From Alphaproteobacteria bacterium (GTDB taxonomy: Bacteria > Pseudomonadota > Alphaproteobacteria > JANQSM01): a stretch of DNA of 6,376 nt. Within the stretch, counting starts at the first letter, position 1; each line of letters begins with the position of its first letter. Shown here piece by piece: positions 1 through 6,062 of the stretch. Under the pieces are notes generated by a model, which saw only the letters and a list, made by a program, of their open reading frames with translations, was not told the origin of the DNA and ran no database searches. The position numbers and the translations under genes were made by a program. Where the stretch lies: positions 1-6,376 of the forward strand of contig JANQSM010000138.1 of assembly GCA_028284025.1 (NCBI GenBank), in the 5' to 3' direction.

Positions 1-690
1 GGAACCAAACGCTGGATCACCAATAGTCCGGTTTCTGATATCCTTATTATATGGGCCAAGGATGAGGAAGATAAAATTAATGGTTATATCGTAGAGACAA
101 AGTCCAAAGGCCTTGAGATTGAGGGATTTGTTGGGCGTGTCAGTTTGCGTGCTTCTGCCGGAGGAATAGGGCACTTTAAAGACGTTTTTATTCCTGAGGA
201 AAATAAACTGCCTGAGGCAAAAGGGCTTAAGGCAGCATTTGGCTGCCTGAATAATGCGCGCTTTGGTATTGCCTGGGGCACAATGGGTGCGGCAACGGCT
301 TGCTGGCATCGCGCTAGAGAATACACAATGGAACGCAAACAGTTTGACCAGCCACTAGCTTCTAACCAGCTGATACAAAAGAAATTAGTGGATATGCAAA
401 TTGAAATTACCCTTGGCCTTCATGCTTGTTTACGGCTAGGGAGACTAAAAGATCAAAATTCTGTTGCCCCAGAGGCGATATCCATGCTAAAACGCAACAA
501 CTGTGGAAAGGCATTGGAGATTGCACGCACGGCGCGTGATATGTTGGGGGCAAATGGAATTATTGATGAATACGGGGTCATCCGCCATATGGTTAATCTG
601 GAATCGGTTAACACATACGAAGGTACCCATGACATCCATACACTTATCCTCGGACGTGCTCAAACGGGTATTCAAGCCTTTTCAAGCTAA
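1..690 (+). CDS. gcdH: Glutaryl-CoA dehydrogenase, C-terminal part (5' end outside window)
   Basis: This acyl-CoA dehydrogenase family flavoenzyme oxidatively decarboxylates glutaryl-CoA to crotonyl-CoA in lysine, tryptophan and related catabolism, in the cytosol, passing electrons to ETF. The frame is open from base 1 and reads [16 protein letters not shown], a typical middle-domain stretch of this subfamily. It continues through [14 protein letters not shown] and the YTMERKQF segment of the C-terminal helical domain. The end holds [10 protein letters not shown], where the Glu codon at 619-621 matches the catalytic base (Glu370 in the human enzyme). The Y-E-G-T-H-D-I-H context and the [11 protein letters not shown] tail are characteristic of glutaryl-CoA dehydrogenases rather than other acyl-CoA dehydrogenases. 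About 229 codons are present; the family is near 390-400 residues, so roughly 160-170 N-terminal residues lie to the left. An internal TTG at 145 is not the start. No frameshift is seen. Confidence 0.93.
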   Translation, partial: GTKRWITNSPVSDILIIWAKDEEDKINGYIVETKSKGLEIEGFVGRVSLRASAGGIGHFKDVFIPEENKLPEAKGLKAAFGCLNNARFGIAWGTMGAATACWHRAREYTMERKQFDQPLASNQLIQKKLVDMQIEITLGLHACLRLGRLKDQNSVAPEAISMLKRNNCGKALEIARTARDMLGANGIIDEYGVIRHMVNLESVNTYEGTHDIHTLILGRAQTGIQAFSS

Positions 691-721
691 ACTGTTAATA
701 TTTATAAACTTTTTTGGATTT

Positions 722-750
722 TTCCTAAAATTTGTACATCATTTTAGGGA
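722..750 (+). terminator. Weak hairpin after the acyl-CoA dehydrogenase gene, possible terminator
   Basis: The arms CCTAAAAT (724-731) and ATTTTAGG (741-748) form an 8-bp perfect stem, extended by a T-G wobble and a T-A pair, with a 9-nt loop. It sits 33 nt after the stop codon and is followed by AT-rich sequence rather than a clean T-run. The stem has few G-C pairs, so a terminator role is only possible. Being nearly symmetrical, it could also be a protein-binding site. Confidence 0.3.
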
Positions 751-784
751 TTCTTAAATATTTATTACCTAATTATTAATTTTC

Positions 785-813
785 TTGACATTTTATTTGC
801 TAAATGCGATGAT
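785..813 (+). promoter_or_regulatory. Candidate sigma-70 promoter before the DUF1800 gene
   Basis: A perfect -35 hexamer TTGACA (785-790) is followed, at 17-bp spacing, by GATGAT (808-813), which matches four of six bases of TATAAT. Transcription would then start near 820. That is downstream of the ATG at 809 but upstream of the ATG at 923, so this promoter and the 809 start exclude each other. One perfect hexamer in AT-rich DNA can occur by chance. Confidence 0.3.
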
Positions 814-3178
814 AAAACCTAATAATAAGTTAAAAAGGCAGAAAAAAGTATCTCTAGAGAATACTGCCATCGATGCCCCCATAAAAATAAAGAGGAATAC
901 ACATAAACGGTGGAGCAGAAGAATGCAGGACATTCTTGAAAGACCTAAAAGTACAGTAAAATCAAGCGATCTCCTTGAAAAGATTAAGCAGCGAAAATCC
1001 AAGGGCCTGAAAGTTGAAAACGATGGCTCTGTGGCACAAAAAGCTGCCCAAAAGGCTCGAAAAGGTAAGAAAAACCCTGGGAGTAACACTTCTTCCTCAG
1101 CAAAGAAAAAAAACGGGAATAGCTACAAGGTTTCTCTAAAAAACTCACCTCCCATTTCTGAGGGGCTGATTGTTTCAGATAACATTGATACGCAGGCAGA
1201 AGAGCGAAGATCCGTTGAAATCGCTGGTAATATTAATAACGATACCGTTGACCCGGAGGTTTTTGAAGAAGAAATTCTTAACCCGGTTGTTGAAGAAACG
1301 GCTTCTAATGAGCCTGAGGAAACACCTTCTACGCCAAGTGAACCAGAAGAAGATACACCGGTAGAAGAGCCAACTACACCTTCCAATCCGGTGAACCATA
1401 CAAAAGACAATGGCTCCAGACTTTTTAAGAAAGACAGGTCTTCGGACTGCAATGTGCAATCTGGTTCAGAAGAATCAATAAGATTTTTACCCAATTCGAC
1501 AATCACAAACCTGATGAATGAAAATCCGTCTGGGGGGGCTCGCAGACAGCTGGCCGCCGCACTAAGCATTCGTGAAGAAGAATGCCGGGTGAAAACTCCG
1601 ATTGATTCATCAGGAACGCCGGTTGAAGATCCAATCATACCGCCTTCCCTTAATCCACTTGCTGCGCGTAAGGCTGTTTCTATGGCCAACCGTTTGGGGT
1701 TGGGTTTGAAGCCGGGTGAGATTAATGCAGTGATTGATAATCCAAAAGCATGGGCGACTAACCAGATCAGGCCTGTGCAACTTGGTGGAATGCAATCTGG
1801 CATGATTAGTGAGTATGAATTGATGGAGCTGTATACTGAACGGTATCGCACCACAATTGACGGCCAGTTAATAAGTGATGTAAGCGGACTTCCAGGAATT
1901 TTTGCAGAAACAGATTATCCAATCATTAATGAGGTTTATCTTCAATCGGAGAGAGATTTCTGGAAAAAGGTGATGGTAACAGCAAATCCTGTTTTAGTAA
2001 GATACGCTATGTTTTTGGCGAATGCTGTCACCATTTCTTACGCTGGGAATCGCTGGACAGATCGTCAAAATTTAGGCTTCTACATTACAAAATATGCCTT
2101 CTTCCTTGAGCAAATTCTTCCCTTTGCTGCGGGTGGGACATATGCGGATTTGCTTAAGAAGGTCGAAGTTTCTTACCAGATGTCCTACTTCCTGGATAAC
2201 ATGAGCAATATTGGAACCAATGAGAACTTAGCCCGTGAATTCCTTGAACTACATACGGTTGGGATAAACGGTGGATATGGTCAGGAAGATGTGGAATGGA
2301 TGGCCGCTATTTTGTCTGGTCGTCGCCACGTAAATATGCGGGTTATGCTTGATTTTTACGCCTGGTTGGAGGAGCAATCTAATCCAGAAGATATAGATAT
2401 TGCATCAATACATTTTGGGACCCCATACTTTGACTGGTTCAGACATAATGTTCAAAACAGAGTTACAAACCACCTGGCACATATTGAATTGCCTTTTATT
2501 GGGTATGAAAGAGATTACAACCCGCAAACTGAAGGAAGAGATATTTTACCGGAAGTTATTGATCTGGTGGCTGCTTTACCGCAAACAGCGGCATTTTTCG
2601 CACAAAAAGCACGCGCAGAATATTTCTCTGATGTTCCGGATGATGACATCGAATTACGCCTGGCAGAGGTTTACCTGAGTACGGGTGGCGATCTTCGTGC
2701 CTTCATGATGGAAATTATCGATATTGCGGATGAAATTGGAACTTCTGGATCTGTTGAAAAATTCTCTGACTCTATGGGCTTCCTGATTAGTGCAACGCGT
2801 GCATCTGGGCTTATAAAATCAGGAGATTCAGTTGATGAACATATGCAAAAGCAGCGTCTTGACAGCTTTATTGAGCATACCCGTCTTTTGAAACAGGAAT
2901 TTTCAACGCCGGATACACCGGAAGGGTATTTTAAGAATAAAGAGCTTTGGCTGACTCCGGCATTATTGTTGGAAAGATTAAAATTCCTGGTCAATCTTAC
3001 ATCTGAAATGGTGAATGTGTATGCAAGTTTTGATGACTTTTATAACAGCATCATGGGCGGAGCAGATGCCCAACCTTCAGAAAGCCAGCAGTTAATTCGA
3101 CAAGTTGGGGAAGAAAATATGATTGCTGGAATGCTCTACACCATGATGAGCGAAGAATTTATGCGGAGGGATTTATAA
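809..3178 (+). CDS. DUF1800 family protein with long charged N-terminal extension
   Basis: A DUF1800 protein; the family's biochemical role is not established, but it is commonly encoded next to DUF1501, as here. Residue numbers below count from the TTG at 785 (subtract 8 for the ATG at 809). The core starts near residue 289 with NRLGLGLKPGEINAVI, a standard DUF1800 opening. It has the signature NENLAREFLELHTVGINGGY (about 479-498), then FFAQKARAEYFSDVP and GDLRAFMMEIID in the C-terminal part. The family core looks complete. Before it lie about 280 extra residues: a Lys/Arg-rich part (to about 115), an acidic Pro/Glu/Thr-rich part (about 138-205) and a linker with Cys222 and Cys267. No signal peptide or membrane segment is visible. 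The start is uncertain. The frame is open from TTG 785; ATG 809 has no clear ribosome site; ATG 923 has GGAG at 912-915. I chose 809 because the frame stays open and Lys-rich upstream of 923. The stop overlaps the DUF1501 start by one base (TAATG). Confidence 0.85.
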   Translation: MIKPNNKLKRQKKVSLENTAIDAPIKIKRNTHKRWSRRMQDILERPKSTVKSSDLLEKIKQRKSKGLKVENDGSVAQKAAQKARKGKKNPGSNTSSSAKKKNGNSYKVSLKNSPPISEGLIVSDNIDTQAEERRSVEIAGNINNDTVDPEVFEEEILNPVVEETASNEPEETPSTPSEPEEDTPVEEPTTPSNPVNHTKDNGSRLFKKDRSSDCNVQSGSEESIRFLPNSTITNLMNENPSGGARRQLAAALSIREEECRVKTPIDSSGTPVEDPIIPPSLNPLAARKAVSMANRLGLGLKPGEINAVIDNPKAWATNQIRPVQLGGMQSGMISEYELMELYTERYRTTIDGQLISDVSGLPGIFAETDYPIINEVYLQSERDFWKKVMVTANPVLVRYAMFLANAVTISYAGNRWTDRQNLGFYITKYAFFLEQILPFAAGGTYADLLKKVEVSYQMSYFLDNMSNIGTNENLAREFLELHTVGINGGYGQEDVEWMAAILSGRRHVNMRVMLDFYAWLEEQSNPEDIDIASIHFGTPYFDWFRHNVQNRVTNHLAHIELPFIGYERDYNPQTEGRDILPEVIDLVAALPQTAAFFAQKARAEYFSDVPDDDIELRLAEVYLSTGGDLRAFMMEIIDIADEIGTSGSVEKFSDSMGFLISATRASGLIKSGDSVDEHMQKQRLDSFIEHTRLLKQEFSTPDTPEGYFKNKELWLTPALLLERLKFLVNLTSEMVNVYASFDDFYNSIMGGADAQPSESQQLIRQVGEENMIAGMLYTMMSEEFMRRDL
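912..925 (+). promoter_or_regulatory. Ribosome binding site and alternative start for the DUF1800 gene
   Basis: GGAG (912-915) lies 7 nt before an in-frame ATG at 923-925. This is the only well-placed Shine-Dalgarno sequence near the 5' end of the frame; neither TTG 785 nor ATG 809 has one. Use of this start would remove the first 38 residues of the 809 product and leave a leader of roughly 100 nt if the TTGACA promoter is real. Confidence 0.4.
1106..1122 (+). other. A8 run with in-frame A-AAA-AAC slippery heptamer
   Basis: Eight consecutive A (1106-1113) lie in the Lys-rich part of the DUF1800 protein. The heptamer A-AAA-AAC (1108-1114) is in the register required for -1 tandem slippage (codons AAA 1109-1111 and AAC 1112-1114). 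A ribosome shifting by -1 would read CGG, GAA and then TAG at 1120-1122, giving a short basic protein of about 105-115 residues. I see no strong downstream stem. A GGGAG element upstream (about 1079-1083) is farther away than usual stimulatory sites. The motif is directly seen; its use is unproven. Confidence 0.3.
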
Positions 3179-3180
3179 TG
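3165..3180 (+). promoter_or_regulatory. Ribosome binding site and coupled start of the DUF1501 gene
   Basis: GGAGGG (3165-3170) sits 7 nt before ATG 3178-3180. The ATG overlaps the preceding TAA stop (3176-3178) by one base. This arrangement indicates translational coupling, so the two proteins are probably made together. Confidence 0.8.
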
Positions 3181-4521
3181 GCTATTTCAAGACGCGGATT
3201 CATCAAAGCCATGGGATGCTGCGCTGCCGGAGCTGGTTTAGGGACACCAACCTTTTCTGCGGCAGGCCAGGGCGCTCAAACAGACAAGAAATTTATTTTT
3301 ATTAATCTTAAGGGTGGGTGTGATTTCCTGAATGTCTTGATTCCGCATTTTGAATCAAATTATACGGCATTGCGGCCTGGTCTTGCGATTCCAGCGCCTG
3401 GAGCCTCCAACGGAATGCATGCTAATATTGATATTGAAGCCATTGATCTAGGCAGCTTTGGGAGCAATTTTGATGGTGCAGGTTCCCGCAAGTTCAACCT
3501 TCACCCGGTGATGCATAACCTGAAACAATTAATTGATGAAGGGTCTGTGCGGATGGTGCATGCGGCCAGTCACTCACCAGTTGCCAACCGTTCTCACTTT
3601 GAGATGCAGGATTTGTTGGAAATGGCAATGCGGGAACAGAGTGCACAACGTGAAGGGTATATGAACCGCCTGCTGGATGAGGTAAATTCTGCAAGTAATC
3701 TTCCCGGGCTGGCTATCAGCAATAACACAGCCTTGCCATTGGCTTTGAGAGGATCCAACGACGGGACGGGTGTTTTATTACCGCCGCATAGCATTCCAAA
3801 TGCGGCTAATATTTTTGAAACTCTTGGATCTCTTTACCAGGATGATCCATTCCTGACAGAAGCTTTACAAGGAATTGATGATTTAAGCAGATCCATGGAA
3901 AATACAATGGAGGATCACCCAGATTTTGATTGGGATGGAGTTTTAGCGGCTAATTTTCAGCAACAATGCGAACTTGCCGGGATTTTCTTAGGCCTAAGTC
4001 CTGAATTAGCCCCAATGAGTGTGTACATTGCTCAACAAGGGTATGATACCCATGCTAACCAAGAAATCGGAAACATCAATCAAATTGAACGTGGGCGCTT
4101 GCGGCGCTTGTTAAGAGCTTTGGATGAAGGTATCGGGTCATTGGTCTCTATCCTGAAAGGGATTAATGTCGGTGGCGGAAAAACCATGTACGATAATACC
4201 TTGATCTTTATTGTATCTGAATTTGGCCGCAGCGTGGTACAGAACACTGATAATGGTTGTGACCATGGATATGGCGGTGGGGCTATTCTTTTAAATGGTA
4301 CCAACGGATCCGTAGGAACTGGTTACATTCAAACTGTATGGCCGGGTATGGCAGATCACCAGCTAACCAACAATGACCTGATGGCCACAATTGATATTTG
4401 GCATGATGTTTTAGGCCCTGCGGTGCAAGATCACTTTAGTGACGATTTAACTGAACTGACTGATGCCCAGTTGCGGACAATATTCCCTGCGCTGGACGAG
4501 TCTTTTTCATCGATTTTATAA
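3178..4521 (+). CDS. DUF1501 family protein with Tat signal peptide
   Basis: A 447-residue DUF1501 protein of the alkaline-phosphatase/sulfatase-like superfamily; its substrate is not known. The N-terminus has a textbook twin-arginine motif, SRRGFIK (residues 4-10), then a small-residue hydrophobic stretch and a likely cleavage after FSA (about residue 28). This predicts folded export to the periplasm. Family landmarks in order are FINLKGGCDFLNVLIP (41-56), HPVMHNLKQL starting at His109, NRSHFEMQD with His140, GYDTHANQ with Asp290 and His292, SEFGRS (347-352), and CDHGYGGG with Asp362 and His363. The Asp/His positions are candidate metal ligands by analogy with the superfamily. The first motif reads GGCDFLN where relatives usually have GGADGLN, so a Cys replaces Ala and Phe replaces Gly. 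The length is normal. The start is firm: the ribosome site is good and the Tat motif follows at once. It is coupled to the DUF1800 gene. Confidence 0.93.
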   Translation: MAISRRGFIKAMGCCAAGAGLGTPTFSAAGQGAQTDKKFIFINLKGGCDFLNVLIPHFESNYTALRPGLAIPAPGASNGMHANIDIEAIDLGSFGSNFDGAGSRKFNLHPVMHNLKQLIDEGSVRMVHAASHSPVANRSHFEMQDLLEMAMREQSAQREGYMNRLLDEVNSASNLPGLAISNNTALPLALRGSNDGTGVLLPPHSIPNAANIFETLGSLYQDDPFLTEALQGIDDLSRSMENTMEDHPDFDWDGVLAANFQQQCELAGIFLGLSPELAPMSVYIAQQGYDTHANQEIGNINQIERGRLRRLLRALDEGIGSLVSILKGINVGGGKTMYDNTLIFIVSEFGRSVVQNTDNGCDHGYGGGAILLNGTNGSVGTGYIQTVWPGMADHQLTNNDLMATIDIWHDVLGPAVQDHFSDDLTELTDAQLRTIFPALDESFSSIL

Positions 4522-4591
4522 GTTAAGTATAATTACTAAAAATTCTTTTGCTTGAGCTAACTTCGTTCACATTGTTGAAGGGAAAGCATCT

Positions 4592-5257
4592 ATGAGCGAG
4601 TACAAGACCCAAGACAAAATAATGAAGAGAGCAGACTTGTTTAGTCAGTACGGTTTGCTGGATTTAACTGCTGAACTGATTATTCAGCAGTACAACCTTG
4701 AGAAATCAAATCGCCTTTCAAAAGGGCGGATTTGGAGTTTTCTGCAGAGGTTAGTCGATTTAACAGAAGATTCCCTTTATTTTGAAGAGCTTCATTCCGT
4801 ACGGATTAGCTTGAATCATGCAGAGCTTTTGATGCTGCAGAGTGAGAATTCCCAAGAAACTTTGCAGGAGATTTTGCGGGAGGTTATCTCAATACTTCGC
4901 CGCGATTTTATTCATTTTATGCACGTGAATGAGGCAAGCAGTGGGTGGTATTTATTTTTATATGATAAATTAAGAGGACACACCGGTTGTGCCAGGATTC
5001 CTGCCCATATCTTTGATGATTTGGAAAGACAGGCGATTCAGGCCCGAACCAAAGAGGGGTTATTTCAGGACTTAAGGTATGCACGCCGGGCTTTGTCCTT
5101 AAAATGTGTTACACGGGAACACACAATAGATGACTTGATAAAACATGTGATTATTCATTTACAAAACAGTTTGCAAACGGACAATTTAGTTGATTGTTCT
5201 TTGGAAAGATTGCTAGAATTAATTGAAGATGAAGCACTTATCTATTCTACGGAATAG
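4592..5257 (+). CDS. Hypothetical helical cytosolic protein, 221 residues
   Basis: I do not recognise this family. The product is rich in charged and Leu/Ile residues and looks mostly alpha-helical, with runs such as QETLQEILREVISILRR in the middle and SLERLLELIEDEALIY at the end. There is no signal peptide, membrane segment or clear catalytic motif, so it is probably cytosolic. The middle, around WYLFLYDKLRGHTGCARIP (Cys133), is the least charged and possibly most structured part. Three Cys are scattered (GHTGCA, LKCVT, VDCSL) and do not form an obvious metal site. The start is well supported: AAGGGA (4578-4583) lies 8 nt before the ATG, and the next Met (4622) has no such site. It begins 70 nt after the DUF1501 gene and ends 30 nt before a PCuAC copper chaperone gene, so it is likely co-transcribed with the latter. 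A helical regulator or adaptor is possible, but nothing in the sequence fixes a role. Confidence 0.8.
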   Translation: MSEYKTQDKIMKRADLFSQYGLLDLTAELIIQQYNLEKSNRLSKGRIWSFLQRLVDLTEDSLYFEELHSVRISLNHAELLMLQSENSQETLQEILREVISILRRDFIHFMHVNEASSGWYLFLYDKLRGHTGCARIPAHIFDDLERQAIQARTKEGLFQDLRYARRALSLKCVTREHTIDDLIKHVIIHLQNSLQTDNLVDCSLERLLELIEDEALIYSTE

Positions 5258-5287
5258 CACCATTCAAACCCTAAATAGGATAATTCT

Positions 5288-5746
5288 TTGACAAAAATAC
5301 GTTCTCTTACTTTTGCTTTAATCCTGACGTTATTCGGGCTTGTTCCTTTAGCCAATGCATATGCAGACAGTCCTTCTATTACTGTGAGTGATGCTTTTTC
5401 ACGTCCGGCAATTAAAGGCGGGTCCGGGGCCGTTTTCATGGTTATCCAGAATGATGGTACTGAAGGGGATGTGCTTTTGTCTGCAAAGTCAGATGTCGCC
5501 CAGACAATTGAATTGCATACTATCACGATGAAAAATGATATGATGCAGATGCGATCTATAGAGTCCGTCGACGTTCCAGCAGGTCAAAAAACTGCCTTTT
5601 TCCCAGGTGGGATGCACATCATGCTTATTAATCTGAATCATGCCTTAAAGGCGGATGAAGTCATTAATTTAACTCTTAATTTTGAGAAAGCAGGAGAAGT
5701 GCCGGTGAGAGCACAGGTCCAAAATATCGGACACCCTGCAAACTAG
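5288..5746 (+). CDS. PCuAC-type periplasmic copper chaperone (TTG start)
   Basis: A 152-residue copper chaperone of the PCuAC family (formerly DUF461). These proteins bind Cu(I) in the periplasm and help load the copper centres of cytochrome c oxidase, often together with Sco-type proteins. A signal peptide is clear: a short basic start, a hydrophobic core (about residues 7-21) and a likely cut after AYA (24-26). The copper-binding motif H-x10-M-x21-H-x-M is exact: His77, Met88, His110, Met112. The length is normal. The start must be TTG 5288: an in-frame TAG lies at 5276-5278, AGGA (5277-5280) is 7 nt upstream, and the next Met would remove the signal peptide. It follows the 221-residue hypothetical gene by 30 nt, suggesting an operon. 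No Sco or oxidase gene is visible nearby. Confidence 0.93.
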   Translation: MTKIRSLTFALILTLFGLVPLANAYADSPSITVSDAFSRPAIKGGSGAVFMVIQNDGTEGDVLLSAKSDVAQTIELHTITMKNDMMQMRSIESVDVPAGQKTAFFPGGMHIMLINLNHALKADEVINLTLNFEKAGEVPVRAQVQNIGHPAN

Positions 5747-5783
5747 CCTTTTTTACCCTATCGATGCTCTAAATTTCCCTAAT

Positions 5784-5819
5784 TTACGCCCATTCGGGTG
5801 TGATATTATTACATCTTTT
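5784..5819 (+). terminator. Hairpin after the copper chaperone gene, probable terminator
   Basis: The arms TTACGCCC (5784-5791) and GGGTGTGA (5796-5803) pair over 8 positions, including two G-T wobbles, and close on an ATTC tetraloop. A T-rich stretch, 5804-5819 (ending CTTTT), follows, though it is interrupted by A and C. It lies 37 nt after the stop codon, a suitable place for an intrinsic terminator of the 221-residue protein and chaperone operon. The imperfect U-tract keeps confidence moderate. Confidence 0.45.
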
Positions 5820-5841
5820 GCCGCAACGAATTGTTAACACT

Positions 5842-5849
5842 TTAACCAT
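5842..5849 (+). promoter_or_regulatory. TTAACCAT, CtrA-like half-site
   Basis: TTAACCAT matches the half-site described for the alphaproteobacterial cell-cycle regulator CtrA. Two more TTAA tetramers flank it (5834-5837 and 5849-5852), but none is at the 7-bp spacing of the full TTAA-N7-TTAA box. It lies about 210 bp before the gene at 6060. In AT-rich DNA an 8-bp match is weak evidence. Confidence 0.25.
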
Positions 5850-5912
5850 TAAAATAATATTACAAGAGGCAAAAAAACGCGATAGGTATAAAAAAATTAT
5901 AAAAAATCTCTC

Positions 5913-5951
5913 GCTCTAACATATTGATTTTTAACAACTTTAATGTAGAGC
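5913..5951 (+). other. Imperfect hairpin in the leader of the gene at 6060
   Basis: GCTCT (5913-5917) pairs with AGAGC (5947-5951) and, after one bulged A, ACAT (5919-5922) pairs with ATGT (5943-5946), leaving a 20-nt AT-rich loop. There is no T-run after it, so it is not terminator-like. It could be a leader RNA structure or an operator, or chance. Confidence 0.2.
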
Positions 5952-6049
5952 ACCATGGGACAGAAAATATTTAGATACAATTTGATCTACTCTTTAAAAT
6001 TTATTCACTCCTCTATCATAAACTGGAAACATAAGCACAACACATCAAA

Positions 6050-6062
6050 GGGGGGAACAATG
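6050..6062 (+). promoter_or_regulatory. Strong ribosome binding site of the gene at 6060
   Basis: A run of six G (6050-6055) preceded by AAA lies 4 nt before ATG 6060-6062. This is a strong Shine-Dalgarno match and fixes the start, in agreement with the signal peptide that follows. TATCAT (6014-6019) could be a -10 box, but no good -35 accompanies it. Confidence 0.6.

Larger units (their letters stand above)
5747..6059. other. Intergenic region, 313 bp, AT-rich, no gene seen
   Basis: No convincing reading frame is seen on either strand. The stretch holds a stable hairpin close to the chaperone gene, a TTAACCAT half-site, A/T-rich tracts around 5871-5907, an imperfect hairpin at 5913-5951 and a strong ribosome site at its right end. 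It probably combines the 3' end of the preceding operon with the promoter and leader of the gene at 6060. A small RNA cannot be excluded. Confidence 0.6.

Noticed and set aside
503..757. Open frame of 84 codons on the + strand in another frame
   Set aside because: It overlaps the strongly supported end of the acyl-CoA dehydrogenase, and its C-terminal part is a translation of the AT-rich gap.
1123..1854. Long open frame of 243 codons on the - strand
   Set aside because: It lies opposite the DUF1800 gene, has Ser/Leu-rich low-complexity content mirroring the Glu/Pro/Thr coding of the + strand, and shows no family features or ribosome site.
2400..2678. Open frame of 92 codons on the + strand inside the DUF1800 gene
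   Set aside because: It is an out-of-frame shadow of conserved DUF1800 coding sequence, with no ribosome site or recognisable content.
3187..3225. Lipoprotein signal at the Cys-Cys of the DUF1501 N-terminus
   Set aside because: The residues before the Cys pair (KAMG) do not fit a lipobox, while the twin-arginine motif and downstream small-residue cut site fit a Tat signal.
3594..4304. Several short - strand frames under the DUF1501 gene
   Set aside because: They oppose conserved motifs of DUF1501 and have no independent support.
809..4521. DUF1800-DUF1501 pair as a new defence or mobile system
   Set aside because: The pair is widespread in ordinary chromosomes, one member is Tat-exported, and no nuclease, transposase, integrase or flanking repeats are present.
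5700..5756. Intrinsic terminator at the T-run right after the copper chaperone stop
   Set aside because: The T-run at 5749-5754 has no adjacent hairpin; the GTCC/GGAC pair (5717-5732) is only 4 bp and too far away.
5834..5852. Full CtrA box TTAA-N7-TTAA
   Set aside because: Three TTAA tetramers are present but are spaced 4, 3 and 11 bp apart, so only a half-site claim is possible.
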